Positions 16,329 through 26,402 of a stretch of DNA of 64,000 nt are shown in pieces. Under the pieces are notes generated by a model. That model was given only the letters and a program-made list of their open reading frames with translations. It was not told where the DNA came from and did no database searches. Source of the DNA: Fructobacillus fructosus KCTC 3544. GTDB taxonomy: Bacteria; Bacillota; Bacilli; Lactobacillales; Lactobacillaceae. Position 1 is the stretch's first letter. Every line of letters starts with the position of its first letter. The position numbers were made by a program, and so were the translations under genes. The stretch covers positions 1 through 64,000 of the forward strand of contig NZ_JQBH01000002.1 in NCBI RefSeq assembly GCF_001438695.1. The letters are read 5' to 3'.

Positions 16329-17486
16329 TCATTCTCCTTCTTCCTGCAACATGCGGAACGTTAAAAAGTCGCGAATCGTTGAAACAGCAGGTGCCAGTGC
16401 TTCTTCCTTTGGCGAAAAAGTCGCAGCGTGCAATGGATGTTCATCCTCAACCCCCAGCCAAAACATGGTGCCGGGAATTTTTGATAATAAGTACCCAAAG
16501 TCCTCACCAGTCATCGCTGGTTCCGTCAGCTTGAATTGCTCAGGGTGCTTAGCCTGCATGAAATCGATGAAATTCTTTGTCAGTTCCGATGTGTTCTCCA
16601 CGGGAAGATAGCCGCCCTGCGTGAAGGTTGGCACGACCTGACAACCGTAACTCTTGGCAATCCCTTGAGCAATCGCGTTAATTTGTTCCATTAAGTCAAC
16701 TAACATCGTCTGTTCCAAGCCACGAATGGTGCCTTCCAAGCGGGCAGAGCCAGCAATTACATTTCGAATGCTACCGGCGTTGAAACGGCCAAAGGTGATG
16801 ACACCAGACCGGATGGGATCAATCCGACGGGCAACAATGCTTTGAATCTGTCCAATAAAGGCTGCAGCGGCCACGACCATGTCGTTGGCATCCTGTGGAA
16901 AGGCAGCGTGACCACTTTTACCGATAAAGTCGATATCGACTTCGGCAGACCCAGCGAATAAGGTCCCCATCCGGCATCCAATTGTGCCGGCGGGCAAGTT
17001 CGGAGTATCGTGAAGGGCGTAAAATTCATCAGGCCGCCATTCTTCTTCAAAGACACCGCGTTCATACGCAAGTAACCCACCGTTTTCTTCTTCCTCTGCT
17101 GGTTGAAAAAAGAAGAGAAGATTATCTTCTGGCTGGTTTTCGGCAAAATAAGCGATTAAACCAAGGGCGACTGTCATGTGCATGTCATGACCACAAGCGT
17201 GCATCCGCCCTTCATGAGTTGAAGCAAAAGGCAAATCGGTGTCCTCCGTAACAGGCAAAGCATCGATATCGGCACGGTAGCCAATGGTTCGCTTTGGCTT
17301 GGAACCAGCAATTCGAACCAATAAAGTAGTCGGAAGTTCTTCAATTTCTCGAATCGTTAGGTGCTCCTGATTAAAAGAGCGCACCTTATCGAATAAATAG
17401 GCATGTGTTTCGTGCTCGGCCAAAGCCAATTCGGGAATTTGGTGTAAATCACGGCGAATCTGAATCAGATCGTTTTCGGTTAACAT
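16329..17486 (-). CDS. N-acetyl-diaminopimelate deacetylase (M20 amidohydrolase)
   Basis: 385 residues of an M20 metallopeptidase fold. Metal ligands are visible in HACGHDMHM, in [13 protein letters not shown] (acidic cluster) and in the C-terminal [11 protein letters not shown] dimerisation domain lies at about 175-290. Members of the YkuR subgroup remove acetyl from N-acetyl-LL-diaminopimelate. Position between dapH and dapA supports this role rather than a hippurate or amino-acid hydrolase. The ribosome site is weak (AAGAAAG). Confidence 0.88.
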   Translation of the reverse strand: MLTENDLIQIRRDLHQIPELALAEHETHAYLFDKVRSFNQEHLTIREIEELPTTLLVRIAGSKPKRTIGYRADIDALPVTEDTDLPFASTHEGRMHACGHDMHMTVALGLIAYFAENQPEDNLLFFFQPAEEEENGGLLAYERGVFEEEWRPDEFYALHDTPNLPAGTIGCRMGTLFAGSAEVDIDFIGKSGHAAFPQDANDMVVAAAAFIGQIQSIVARRIDPIRSGVITFGRFNAGSIRNVIAGSARLEGTIRGLEQTMLVDLMEQINAIAQGIAKSYGCQVVPTFTQGGYLPVENTSELTKNFIDFMQAKHPEQFKLTEPAMTGEDFGYLLSKIPGTMFWLGVEDEHPLHAATFSPKEEALAPAVSTIRDFLTFRMLQEEGE

Positions 17487-17490
17487 AGCA

Positions 17491-18195
17491 TCACAACTTT
17501 CTTAAATCATCTTCCAAAGTCGTCTTTGACTCGGTCTGTGCATCAACGTCCTTGACTTTGCGGGCAGGATTACCAGCTACCACGGTGTGTGGCATAACAT
17601 CCTTCGTCACGATGGAACCAGCGGCAACAACTGCCCCCTCACCAACTCGAACGCCTTCAATCACAACGGCATTGGCCCCGATTAAGACATTGTCTTCAAT
17701 GACGACAGGCTGGGCGGAAGCAGGCTCAATAACCCCTGCCAAGACGGCGCCTGCACCGATGTGAGCGTGCTTGCCAACAATGGCCCGGCCACCCATGACA
17801 ACACCCATGTCAATCATGGAATTTTCGCCGATTTCACAGCCAATGTTGATAACTGCCCCCATCATGATCACCGCATTGTGACCGATTGTGACCTGGTCTC
17901 GAATGACCGTCCCTGGTTCAATCCGGGCATTAATGTTCTTTAAATCAAGGAGGGGCACGGCCGAATTACGTGCGTTGTTTTCAATTTCGTAATCGGTAAC
18001 GCCCTCCTGCTTCAAAACCACAGCCAGGTCGGTCCAGTCACCAAAAACCGTTGCCACCCGGTCATCACCAAAAACTTTCACCGTATTTGGATAAGTCAAC
18101 TTACTTAAATTGCCTTTAATATATGCTTTTGTCGGTGTTTTCTTCTTTGCGGAACCAATGTATTGGATAATTTCTTCTGCGTTCGTTTCTGTCAT
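17491..18195 (-). CDS. dapH: tetrahydrodipicolinate N-acetyltransferase
   Basis: 234 residues. An N-terminal helical DapH domain ([20 protein letters not shown]) is followed by left-handed beta-helix hexapeptide repeats (about 85-215; [33 protein letters not shown]). It acetylates tetrahydrodipicolinate, which defines the acetyl variant of the diaminopimelate pathway. AGAGGGAAG site before the ATG. It precedes the deacetylase by 4 bp. The length and N-terminal domain match DapH, not the succinylase DapD of Gram-negative bacteria. Confidence 0.92.
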   Translation of the reverse strand: MTETNAEEIIQYIGSAKKKTPTKAYIKGNLSKLTYPNTVKVFGDDRVATVFGDWTDLAVVLKQEGVTDYEIENNARNSAVPLLDLKNINARIEPGTVIRDQVTIGHNAVIMMGAVINIGCEIGENSMIDMGVVMGGRAIVGKHAHIGAGAVLAGVIEPASAQPVVIEDNVLIGANAVVIEGVRVGEGAVVAAGSIVTKDVMPHTVVAGNPARKVKDVDAQTESKTTLEDDLRKL

Positions 18196-18233
18196 TGTTC
18201 TTCCCTCTTTTCTTCGTTTTCTTCTATAAAAGA

Positions 18234-19556
18234 CTATGCTCGTGAGCTACCATCCAAATTAAAATCAAGTCGTTCAAGATCGTCAATTCGTTCACGGCGT
18301 GTGACTAGGGTACTTCGACCGTTTTCGACAAAGACAACCGCTGGCTTAACATTCAAGTTGTAATTGGAGGCCATTGAATAGCCATAGGCTCCGGTATTCA
18401 AAATTGCCAAAATGTCGCCGGGCTTCGTTTGCGGCAAGGCTTGTTCCTGAATTAAAACATCTCCTGATTCACAATATTTACCGGCCACTCTAACCGTCTC
18501 CATTACTGGTGCCAACGGATTGTTGGCCAAAACAGCTTCATACTTAGCATCATAGAGAGCGGGTCGAATGTTATCGCCCATCCCACCGTCAACGGCGAGG
18601 TATGAACGAATTCCCTGCACATCCTTTCGTGCCCCAACCGTGTAAAGACTGTAGCCAGCAGGACCGACAATGGACCGGCCCGGTTCAATCCAAATGCCGG
18701 GTGTGGGGATGTTCAACGACCTTGTCCGCTGTTTAACAGTTTGAATAATTAGATTGACAAAGTCTTGTGGAGCAAGTGGTCGATCGGCACTCACATAGCG
18801 AATGCCAAAACCGCCCCCAACATTTAAAATTTTGGTTTGATAGCCATAATCCCTTGCCCACCGGGCGGCCAAGTCGACTAACTTTTCGCTTGCCCCTTCA
18901 AAACCCGCTAATTCAAAGATTTGTGAACCGATGTGGGCGTGAATCCCAAGCATGGTCATCCTTGGTTCTTGTAAAACTCTTTGTAAGGCTTCATCAGCTT
19001 GCCCGGAAGCCAAGTCAAAGCCAAACTTACTATCAACCTGTCCGGTTTGAATGTACTCATGGGTGTGGGCCGAAATCCCTGGTGTGATGCGTAGAATGAC
19101 GTTAGCCCGTCCTCCTGTTTCCTCTAGTAAACGATGTAACAAGGCAATTTCATGAAAATTGTCTAAGGCAATGAGCCCGATTCCGACTTTTAAAGCCAGT
19201 CGCAGCTCCTCTTCGGATTTATTATTGCCATGAAAAGTCATTTTCTTTGCTGGAAAACCTGCATGCAGGGCCATTTGAATCTCGCCTGCTGACACGACAT
19301 CGACATGCCCATTCATTTGGTTGACGAGTTGGTACATGGCCGTATTGGCAAAGGCCTTACTGGCGTAACAAACGGCGTAATCGACTTCGTTTTCTTCGAA
19401 GACCTCTTGGAAAGCTCGAATTTGGTGGCGTATTTTTGCCGTATCGTAGACGAGAACCGGTGTGCCGTACTCGTCTGCTAGAGCCACGGCATCACAGCCG
19501 CCAATCGTCAAATGGCCTGAAGCGTTGATTTGATTTCCCTGTATTTGTTCGTTCAT
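18234..19556 (-). CDS. lysA: diaminopimelate decarboxylase
   Basis: 440 residues, a fold-type III PLP enzyme. The PLP lysine is in [12 protein letters not shown], the phosphate-binding loop is VGGGFGI, and the interface cysteine motif is CESGDVL. It decarboxylates meso-diaminopimelate to lysine. The ATG at 19556 follows AAGGAGAGAAC; an open frame extends to 19640, but that part lies in the riboswitch terminator. First gene of the lysine operon. diaminopimelate epimerase, the missing step, is encoded divergently at 21377. Confidence 0.94.
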   Translation of the reverse strand: MNEQIQGNQINASGHLTIGGCDAVALADEYGTPVLVYDTAKIRHQIRAFQEVFEENEVDYAVCYASKAFANTAMYQLVNQMNGHVDVVSAGEIQMALHAGFPAKKMTFHGNNKSEEELRLALKVGIGLIALDNFHEIALLHRLLEETGGRANVILRITPGISAHTHEYIQTGQVDSKFGFDLASGQADEALQRVLQEPRMTMLGIHAHIGSQIFELAGFEGASEKLVDLAARWARDYGYQTKILNVGGGFGIRYVSADRPLAPQDFVNLIIQTVKQRTRSLNIPTPGIWIEPGRSIVGPAGYSLYTVGARKDVQGIRSYLAVDGGMGDNIRPALYDAKYEAVLANNPLAPVMETVRVAGKYCESGDVLIQEQALPQTKPGDILAILNTGAYGYSMASNYNLNVKPAVVFVENGRSTLVTRRERIDDLERLDFNLDGSSRA

Positions 19557-19582
19557 CCGTTCTCTCCTTGTCAAAATGGCAT

Positions 19583-19836
19583 AAAAAAAACTCCTGTACG
19601 AAGTGGTTAACACTTCATACAAGAGAATCCAATGGTTCACAAAAAATTAACTGGTTTCAAATGTCGAAAGCGCAACACGATTAAATCGTGACAGTCCATC
19701 GCCTATTGAACGATGTCCCAGCTTACCCCAGCCTGTGTAGCTGAAGCGCTTCGGCAACCTTGCCTTTCGGTTAGCGTCGTTGTCCACACAGGAACTCGAC
19801 TAACTTACTCATCGCGGTTGCAACCTCTTCGATGTC
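19583..19836 (-). ncRNA. lysine riboswitch (L box) with expression-platform terminator
   Basis: The minus-strand leader carries the L-box core: AGAGGTTGCAACCGCGATGAGTAA at its 5' end (about 19812-19836, of which the AGAGG and GATGAGTAA parts are diagnostic), then GAAAGGCAAGGTTGCCGAAG, and CTGGGACATCG. Downstream a strong hairpin (19590-19625; CTCTTGTATGAAGTG / CACTTCGTACAGGAG) plus eight T forms the terminator. Bound lysine should cause premature termination and shut off all seven lysine genes from lysA to asd. Confidence 0.93.
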
Positions 19837-19840
19837 TCAA

Positions 19841-19869
19841 ATAGTAAACTAATTTTTTAATCTCGTCAA
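19841..19869 (-). promoter_or_regulatory. lysine operon promoter
   Basis: -35 TTGACG (19864-19869), 17-bp spacer, -10 TACTAT (19841-19846), just upstream of the riboswitch. Confidence 0.75.
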
Positions 19870-19948
19870 CCCTTTTTATTAAAAATTTTTAATCATTTTT
19901 CTTCATATACCGCCACAAAAAAGGACGGTTTTTAGTTCTTTTTTCAAG

Positions 19949-19976
19949 TTGTTTTCTCAAAAAGTGCTGATACAAT
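19949..19976 (+). promoter_or_regulatory. promoter of the aspartokinase-dapF unit
   Basis: -35 TTGTTT (19949-19954), 16-bp spacer, -10 TACAAT (19971-19976). The transcript leader to the ATG at 20011 is under 30 bases, too short for a riboswitch or T-box. Confidence 0.55.
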
Positions 19977-20010
19977 GCAAACAAATTAAAAACAAAAGGA
20001 GCATGAGAAA

Positions 20011-21384
20011 ATGACAAGGGTTGTGAAATTTGGGGGTTCTTCCCTAGCGAACGGACCACAGTATGAGAAAGTTACTCAGATTATCATGGCGAATCATGAG
20101 CGTCGGATTGTGGTGGTTTCTGCACCAGGTAAACGAGACGAAAATGATCAAAAGGTCACCGATCTCTTAATCCAATACGCGACTTTATCAGAACTAGACC
20201 AAAATATTGAAAACATTCAAAAAACACTGGTCGCGAGATACGAAGCGATTGCTCAGTATTTTAAGCTATCACCCAGTGATTTCAAAACAATTCGTGAGAC
20301 AATCATCCAGTTACCCCATCTCTTTGCAGGGAAGGGAAATGACCGTCTTGCTTATTTTAAGGCCCATGGTGAGAAATTAAACGCGATGCTAATGGCGCTT
20401 ATTTTGCAAAAACTGGGTCAGCGGGCTCGCTTTGTGGACCCAGCCGAACTTGGGTTGGTTGTGACCGGACAACCCGATAGTGCAACCATTACAGAAGAAA
20501 GCTATACCAACATAAAACATTTCAAAATAAGTGACGATGAAATCTTGGTGATTCCTGGCTTTTATGGCGTGACCAAAAAAGGCGATATTGCCACCTTCGC
20601 TCGTGGTGGTTCGGACATTACTGGCTCCATTGTGGCTAGAGGGTTTGGTGTTCATTTGTACGAAAACTTTACGGACGTCTCTTCGGTTTACGCAGCGAAT
20701 CCGAACATCGTCGACCGACCAGTCGCCATCGAACAAATGACGTATCGTGAAATGCGAGAGCTTTCCTATGCCGGCTTTTCCGTTTTTAACGATGAAGCCA
20801 TTATTCCTGCCATTCAAGGACAGGTCACCATCAATGTTAAGAATACAAACCGTCCCAATGATCCTGGAACACGAATCATTCCCGAACATGACTTTCACCC
20901 CAGCCACCCCATCACCGGTGTCAGCAATTCTGATCACTTTTCAGCCTTGTACTTGCACCGCTACTTACTAAACCAAGAGGTCGGTTTGACGCTCAAATTA
21001 CTGCAAATTTTTTACCGCTATAACATCTCTTATGAACACATGCCTTCTGGAATTGACGATTTAACCATTATTTTTGATAATCGGCAGTTAACGGAGGATA
21101 AAATTCAAGCACTTTGTGCCGATATCGAAGAAACGCTTGAACCGGATGCCATGCAATGGATTGAAGATTACACAATCATCATGATTGTTGGTGAGGGTAT
21201 GTTTTTAAAGCCAACAACCGTAGCTGAAGCCATTTCGGCCCTAACGATGAATGGTATCGAGGTGAACATGATTAACCAAGGAGCCTCACAAATTTCAGCC
21301 ATGATTGGTACGAAGAAAAAGGACGCCAAACACGCCGTTGCCACAATTTACCAGCATTTTTTTCAGGAGGATAACCATGACTGA
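20011..21384 (+). CDS. lysC: aspartate kinase, lysine-side copy
   Basis: 457 residues. Catalytic amino acid kinase domain (about 1-300) with VKFGGSSLANG, FARGGSDITGS and FTDVSSVYAANP, then two ACT regulatory domains (about 310-457; IMIVGEGM, MINQGASQISAMI). It phosphorylates aspartate, the first step of the aspartate family. It overlaps dapF by 8 bp. A paralogue at 38888 is grouped with threonine genes, so this copy probably serves lysine/diaminopimelate. The ACT domains suggest feedback inhibition, effector not readable. GGAG site before the ATG. Confidence 0.93.
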   Translation: MTRVVKFGGSSLANGPQYEKVTQIIMANHERRIVVVSAPGKRDENDQKVTDLLIQYATLSELDQNIENIQKTLVARYEAIAQYFKLSPSDFKTIRETIIQLPHLFAGKGNDRLAYFKAHGEKLNAMLMALILQKLGQRARFVDPAELGLVVTGQPDSATITEESYTNIKHFKISDDEILVIPGFYGVTKKGDIATFARGGSDITGSIVARGFGVHLYENFTDVSSVYAANPNIVDRPVAIEQMTYREMRELSYAGFSVFNDEAIIPAIQGQVTINVKNTNRPNDPGTRIIPEHDFHPSHPITGVSNSDHFSALYLHRYLLNQEVGLTLKLLQIFYRYNISYEHMPSGIDDLTIIFDNRQLTEDKIQALCADIEETLEPDAMQWIEDYTIIMIVGEGMFLKPTTVAEAISALTMNGIEVNMINQGASQISAMIGTKKKDAKHAVATIYQHFFQEDNHD

Positions 21385-22360
21385 ACTTGTCCATGTCCAC
21401 GGATCACATAATTCTTTTTATCTCTTAGACCAAACGTTATTCGAAACACCCTTGTCGCAAAAGCAGTTAATCCAACTTGCTCAAAAACTTTGTCAGAAAA
21501 AAGGCGATTGGCCTGGTGCGGATGGCTTACTCGTCATCGATGAGCCAACACATGCAGGCCCCTTGGGCAAAATGACAGTCGTTAATGCCGATGGTAGTAT
21601 CGCTTCGATGTGTGGCAATGGATTACGGACGGTGGCCCGCTACTTATCAGAACGCGAGGGCCAAACGGCTTTTACCGTTGAAACGGCTGAAAGTGATTTA
21701 AAAGTCCGACGAGAAGCTGACTTTGTGCCCGGGGTACCGGCGTTTTCGGTTGAGATTTCACCGATTCGCTTTAACAAGAAAGCTTTCCCATTTGATCATT
21801 TGGAAAAGGAAAGAATCTTCGATACAAAACTTCCCGTTTTACACGATTATCTACACTTTACCGCCATTGCCGTTCCCAACCCCCATTTGATTAGTTTTGT
21901 TGAAACGGATGAGGACTTAACGGATACCCTCGGTCAACTGGGTCAGCGTTTGAATGCAGAAAATCCCTACTTCCCGGATGGCGTCAATGTCAATTTCGCC
22001 AAAATTTTAGACAAAAATATTTTATTCGTTCATACCTATGAACGGGGCGTCGGCTTTACCAACGCCTGTGGTACCGGTATGTCCGCCACTTCCTATGCCT
22101 TTTCCATGATTCATCCCGAACTAGTCGATGTAAGTAAGGAACTGACGATTTATAATCCGGGAGGCATGGTAAAGACACGGATTCATCAAGATAAAGAACA
22201 ACCATGGATTGAATTAATTGGTAATGCAACGTTTATTGATAAAGTCACCATTCCAGAAGAATACCTGTCCAGTGGTCATTTTGATTTAGCCCAGTTGAGG
22301 CCTGTTCAAACGGGAGAAGAAACAAATTATAACCGTTTTGTGGCCAATCTACCCCACTAA
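21377..22360 (+). CDS. dapF: diaminopimelate epimerase
   Basis: 327 residues. Two catalytic cysteines in MCGNGLRTVARYL (about residue 75) and TNACGTGMSAT (about 231), the hallmark of cofactor-independent epimerases. It converts LL- to meso-diaminopimelate for LysA and for peptidoglycan. The ATG at 21377 follows AGGAGG inside the end of the aspartokinase gene. The C-terminus is longer than in most DapF proteins by roughly 40 residues. Terminator follows. Confidence 0.93.
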   Translation: MTELVHVHGSHNSFYLLDQTLFETPLSQKQLIQLAQKLCQKKGDWPGADGLLVIDEPTHAGPLGKMTVVNADGSIASMCGNGLRTVARYLSEREGQTAFTVETAESDLKVRREADFVPGVPAFSVEISPIRFNKKAFPFDHLEKERIFDTKLPVLHDYLHFTAIAVPNPHLISFVETDEDLTDTLGQLGQRLNAENPYFPDGVNVNFAKILDKNILFVHTYERGVGFTNACGTGMSATSYAFSMIHPELVDVSKELTIYNPGGMVKTRIHQDKEQPWIELIGNATFIDKVTIPEEYLSSGHFDLAQLRPVQTGEETNYNRFVANLPH

Positions 22361-22368
22361 AGTTAAAA

Positions 22369-22412
22369 TAGCGCCAGTCATCCGTTTTGATGACTGACGC
22401 TCTTTTTTCAAT
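22369..22412. terminator. terminator between dapF and converging acetyltransferase gene
   Basis: Stem CAGTCATC / GATGACTG extended by GCG/CGC pairs, followed by six T on the plus strand. Confidence 0.75.
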
Positions 22413-22415
22413 TAA

Positions 22416-22856
22416 TTATTTCATTTTCTTGAGGAATTTCTTTTGTGTTTTGACCTCGGTAAAGCCAATATGTCGGTAAAAGTCATGCGCTGCCGTTCGT
22501 TCGATGCCCGAATTTAAACGTATCGTCAATATTTGCAATTTTTCAGCTTCTTCTGATAACCACCTCATCAGCTGTCGGCCAATGCCGGTTCCTCGTCGTT
22601 CGTTTTGCACGGCTAAGGCAAGTACGTTCATCGCATCTTCTGCGTACAACTCACGATACAATTCCGCGTGAACATAACCGACTACTTCCCCGTTACGTTC
22701 GTCGACCGCAACGGCAATTAGATAATGATTCGCATCATTCAAAGTAAGTTGGAGCTGTTGTTTAGTAAATTCCAGTGACTGATCGTAGCCTAGGGCTTGT
22801 CGATTGATCTTTTGAAGCCACACGGCATCACTTATTGCAGCTGAACGAATAATCAT
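22416..22856 (-). CDS. GNAT family N-acetyltransferase
   Basis: 146 residues of one GNAT domain. MIIRSAAISDAVWLQKINRQ at the N-terminus, the central GEVVGYVHAELY strand, acetyl-CoA loop ERRGTGIGRQLMRWL, and the terminal HDFYRHIGFTEVK. Substrate unknown. It lies 14 bp after proA on the same strand, so it is probably transcribed with proBA, although nothing shows a link to proline synthesis. Confidence 0.8.
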   Translation of the reverse strand: MIIRSAAISDAVWLQKINRQALGYDQSLEFTKQQLQLTLNDANHYLIAVAVDERNGEVVGYVHAELYRELYAEDAMNVLALAVQNERRGTGIGRQLMRWLSEEAEKLQILTIRLNSGIERTAAHDFYRHIGFTEVKTQKKFLKKMK

Positions 22857-22870
22857 GTGAAATCCTTTTT

Positions 22871-24112
22871 TTACTCTCTCACTTGTCCGTCACCAAACAC
22901 TTCATACTTAATGGTGGTTAGTGCAGCAAGTCCCATTGGTCCGCGGGCATGCAGTTTTTGCGTTGAAATACCGATTTCCGCACCGAAGCCAAATTCAAAA
23001 CCATCCGTGAAACGAGAAGAAACGTTCTGATAAACAACGGCGGCGTCCACTTGATTCATAAAGTTTGTCACATTTTGAACGTTTTCAGATAAAATTGTTT
23101 CGGAATGATGGGTTGTGTGCTCGTTAATCCAGTCGATAGCTTGCTCGCAGTCCTTCACAACTTTGATAGCCATAATCAAATCGTTATATTCCGTATCCCA
23201 ATCCTTTTCATTGGCTGCTAAAATTCGAGTATCAATCGTCCGTGACTGCTCATCACCACGCAACTCAACACCTTTTTCAATCAGGGTTTGCACAACCTTT
23301 GGTAAAAAGTCCTTCGCAATCGCCTCATGAACCAGCAACTTTTCGGCTGAATTACAGACTGCTGGTTTTGACGTTTTAGCGTTTGTAATCACTGAAATCG
23401 CTTGGTCTTGATCTGCTGATTCATCCACAAAAATATGGGTATTGCCAGCACCTGTTTCAATCACGGGAACGGTTGCATTTTGAACAACAAAGTCAATAAA
23501 GGCTTTAGAACCACGTGGAATAAGTACGTCAACGTACTTGCGCATACCTAATAATTGGTTAACGCTCTCATGAGAGGTATCTTCAATTAGTTGAATGATG
23601 TTACGATTCAACCCATTGTCAGACAGCACGTTCCGCAAGACTTTTGCTAGTACTTTATTCGTTCGAATGGCCTCCTTGCCACCCCGTAGAATAACTGCGT
23701 TACCAGATTTAATGGCTAAGGCGGCGGCATCAACCGTCACATTTGGACGCGCTTCATAAATCATGGCCACCACACCAAGTGGGACCGTTTTCTTGGTTAT
23801 TTTAAAACCCGTTGAATGCTCCCAGGAATCATATGGCCCAGCTAGTGGATCTGGTAAAGTCGCCACCGCGCGCAGAGACGCGGCGATGCCTTGAATCACT
23901 AATTGATTAACGGTTAGTCGATTCCGCATGGGACCAGACAAGTCACTAGCAGCCGCCAAGTCTTCATCATTAGCCCGAATAATTTCTTCCTGTTGGCTAA
24001 GCAAAGCCGTTGCCATTGCTTGAAGTAGCTGGTTTCGCTCTTCGTTACTCAGTTGGGCAACCGCCTGGCTGGCAGCCTTTGCTTGTTGCCCAATCGTTTC
24101 CATCGTCATCAT
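22871..24112 (-). CDS. proA: gamma-glutamyl phosphate reductase
   Basis: 413 residues of aldehyde-dehydrogenase fold. Catalytic cysteine in SKPAVCNSAEKLLVH (about residue 257), NADP-region motifs MIYEARPNVTVDAAALAIKSGN and VILRGGKEA, and HARGPMGLAALTT near the end. It reduces glutamyl-5-phosphate to glutamate semialdehyde in proline synthesis. Follows proB by 2 bp. In-frame ATGs at 24112, 24109 and 24103 leave the exact start uncertain by three residues. Confidence 0.94.
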   Translation of the reverse strand: MMTMETIGQQAKAASQAVAQLSNEERNQLLQAMATALLSQQEEIIRANDEDLAAASDLSGPMRNRLTVNQLVIQGIAASLRAVATLPDPLAGPYDSWEHSTGFKITKKTVPLGVVAMIYEARPNVTVDAAALAIKSGNAVILRGGKEAIRTNKVLAKVLRNVLSDNGLNRNIIQLIEDTSHESVNQLLGMRKYVDVLIPRGSKAFIDFVVQNATVPVIETGAGNTHIFVDESADQDQAISVITNAKTSKPAVCNSAEKLLVHEAIAKDFLPKVVQTLIEKGVELRGDEQSRTIDTRILAANEKDWDTEYNDLIMAIKVVKDCEQAIDWINEHTTHHSETILSENVQNVTNFMNQVDAAVVYQNVSSRFTDGFEFGFGAEIGISTQKLHARGPMGLAALTTIKYEVFGDGQVRE

Positions 24113-24114
24113 GC

Positions 24115-24900
24115 TTATTCTCCTTGAAAATGTGTTCCAATTGCCTTACCTTCAATCACTGCACGAATATTTTCTGGATTATTTCCGTTGATAAGGGCCA
24201 TTTCCCGACCATGGGCCATCATGTACTCAGCCGCTTTCAACTTGGTTGCCATCCCGCCGGTGCCGAGGCCAGAAGTCGATCCAGTGGCTGCTTGCCTGAT
24301 GGCATCCGTCACTTCATGAATTTTTCGTAAGGGCTTAGCCTGCGGATTGGTGTTCGGATTAGCAGTATACAGCGCATCCACGTCCGATAAGACAATCAGA
24401 TCAGCACCCATTTCTTCTGCCAATAAGGCAGCCAACCGATCGTTATCACCAAAAGAGTGCTGGTGATCAAGTTCATCCACAGCAATGACATCGTTTTCAT
24501 TAACAATTGGAATCACCTTTTGCATCAGCAACTCATTGATGGCAGCCTTCGTATTAGCTAACATCGCCGGGTTTTCAAAGACATCATACGTCAGTAAGAC
24601 CTGACCAATGAGTTGCTGGTAGAAAGAAAAAGCCTGATTATAGATAGTCATTAAGTACCCCTGACCAATGGCAGCTAAGGCTTGTTGCTGCGGAATCTCC
24701 TTTGGCCGACTGTCGAGTCCCATTTGATCAATGGCCACCCCAATGGCCCCTGAAGTGACAAAAAGGATTTCGTGTCCATCTTTTTCCAAAGTCGTTAACA
24801 CCTGTGCTAAACGGTTAATGACTGGATAGTTTACCTGTCCAGTCGAATCCACAATGGTGCTCGTTCCAACCTTTACAAGAATACGTTGCCAATCTGCCAT
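24115..24900 (-). CDS. proB: glutamate 5-kinase
   Basis: 261 residues, the short form without a PUA domain. Amino acid kinase motifs VKVGTSTIV, TSGAIGVAIDQMG, VNENDVI, FGDNDRLAALLA, VLSDVDALYT and GTGGMATKLKAA. It phosphorylates glutamate, the first step of proline synthesis. ATG at 24900 with GAGGGAAAG upstream. A TATAAT (24932-24937, minus strand) is the likely -10. Nothing else is recognised in the gap up to the ammonium transporter gene. Confidence 0.94.
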   Translation of the reverse strand: MADWQRILVKVGTSTIVDSTGQVNYPVINRLAQVLTTLEKDGHEILFVTSGAIGVAIDQMGLDSRPKEIPQQQALAAIGQGYLMTIYNQAFSFYQQLIGQVLLTYDVFENPAMLANTKAAINELLMQKVIPIVNENDVIAVDELDHQHSFGDNDRLAALLAEEMGADLIVLSDVDALYTANPNTNPQAKPLRKIHEVTDAIRQAATGSTSGLGTGGMATKLKAAEYMMAHGREMALINGNNPENIRAVIEGKAIGTHFQGE

Positions 24901-25167
24901 GAACTTTCCCTCAATTGTTTTTCTTTCAATTATAGCAGTAAACAATTCTTAAATTAATCATTTCAGAAAAAGTCGTTCGACTGCCATTAAAAGGAGTGGC
25001 AATCAATCGTTCGTTCCAAAACCAATCAACGGCCTGACGATTCAAGACTATTTTAAAAATTACGTATCGTAGGATGTTAGAAAAGTTATCAAGATTTAAT
25101 TGGTCTAATAAAAAAAGACGTAAACTAAAAACAATGTTAATCAAGAACTTTCGAAAGGAAATGACTT

Positions 25168-26343
25168 ATGCAGGCTGGAGACATTGCTTTTATATTGATA
25201 TCATCACTTTTAGTTTGGTTAATGACCCCTGGACTGGCTTTCTTTTATGCCGGTGTGGCTGATGAAAAGAACCGTTTATACATGTTGCGACTCGGTCTAA
25301 TTATAATTGGTCTAGTCAGTATCCTCTGGTTTGCCTTCGGCTATTCCTTTGCCTTTACCGGTAGCGAGAACTTTTCAAAAGTGTTCAACCAACTTTTCTT
25401 TAATGGCGTTTCATTTACTCATTCAACACGTGAGCTAACCATTCCAGACGCCCTCTTCGCCTTCTTTCAAGGCACCTTCGCCATGATTACGGTGCTCATT
25501 ATTGTTGGGTCAGTTCTTGGTCGAATGAAAACAAAGGCCCTTTTGCTCTTTCTCAGCTTCTGGTTGCTCGTTGTTTACGCGCCCTTAGCTCATATGGTTT
25601 GGGATAACGGCTTTATCGCACGCCTGGGAGCCATTGACTTTGCCGGCGGGACCGTTGTCCACATCTCGTCCGGTGTGACGGGACTGGTCTTAGCGCTGCT
25701 GCTTGGCCGTCGTCGCGATATGAAGGTAATCCCCGCTAAAAGTTCATACACCTTTATTGGCGGCCTCCTACTTTGGCTCGGTTGGTTTGGATTCAATGGT
25801 GGTTCCGCCTTAGCCGCAAACGGACAGGGAATCCTGGCCATGTTTAACAGTGCCATTGCCTCGGCCGCAGGTCTTCTTGGCTTTTCTTACTGTGCCTACC
25901 GAAAGCAAAGCAACATCACAATCAGTGACCTATTCAACGGTGCACTAGCTGGATTAGTTGCCATCACACCAGCAGCCGGATTTGTGGCACCTTGGGCAGC
26001 CTTGCTCTTTGGTATGGTTGCAGCGCCCGTTATCTATTGGTCACTTGCAACTTTGAAAACGAAGTGTCAGTATGACGACACGCTCGATGCCTTCGGCATT
26101 CACGGTGTGGGCGGCATCCTCGGCGCCTTACTAACCGCTATCTTCGCGGATAAATCCTTCTTCTCACCCGTCCAAGGTGTCATCCATGGCAATTGGACTT
26201 TACTGGGCGAACAAGCCCTGGCTGTTCTGTTGACGGTTGCATTCACCGCCGCTCTTTCCTACCTCCTTGCAAAAGTCGTTTCGCTGTTTACCAAGGGCTC
26301 ACTCCGTGTCTCGGCAGCTATTGAAGACCGTGGCTTAAATTAA
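25168..26343 (+). CDS. amtB: ammonium transporter (Amt/AmtB family)
   Basis: 391 residues with about eleven membrane helices. Family landmarks: LLVWLMTPGLAFFYAGVADEK near the N-terminus, the pore histidine in GGTVVHISSGVTGLV, WFGFNGGSALAANG, and the second pore histidine in FGIHGVGGILGALL. It conducts ammonia/ammonium across the cytoplasmic membrane. No glnK/PII gene is adjacent, unlike most bacteria. AAAGGAAATG-type ribosome site; monocistronic with a terminator. Confidence 0.93.
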   Translation: MQAGDIAFILISSLLVWLMTPGLAFFYAGVADEKNRLYMLRLGLIIIGLVSILWFAFGYSFAFTGSENFSKVFNQLFFNGVSFTHSTRELTIPDALFAFFQGTFAMITVLIIVGSVLGRMKTKALLLFLSFWLLVVYAPLAHMVWDNGFIARLGAIDFAGGTVVHISSGVTGLVLALLLGRRRDMKVIPAKSSYTFIGGLLLWLGWFGFNGGSALAANGQGILAMFNSAIASAAGLLGFSYCAYRKQSNITISDLFNGALAGLVAITPAAGFVAPWAALLFGMVAAPVIYWSLATLKTKCQYDDTLDAFGIHGVGGILGALLTAIFADKSFFSPVQGVIHGNWTLLGEQALAVLLTVAFTAALSYLLAKVVSLFTKGSLRVSAAIEDRGLN

Positions 26344-26356
26344 TTGAGTGAAACAA

Positions 26357-26402
26357 AAATCCTAGTAACGTATCGATTTAAACACGTTACTAGGATTTTT
26401 TA
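26357..26402. terminator. bidirectional terminator after amtB
   Basis: Stem ATCCTAGTAACG / CGTTACTAGGAT with A and T runs either side. Confidence 0.88.

Noticed and set aside
16757-17146. 129-residue frame within the deacetylase gene
   Set aside because: Same strand, shifted frame inside a gene whose M20 motifs are intact on both sides, so it is not a frameshift and not a separate gene.
24926-25144. 72-residue minus-strand frame between proB and amtB
   Set aside because: No ribosome site, overlaps the probable proB promoter and has no recognisable domain. It could be a degraded gene, but I cannot support it.
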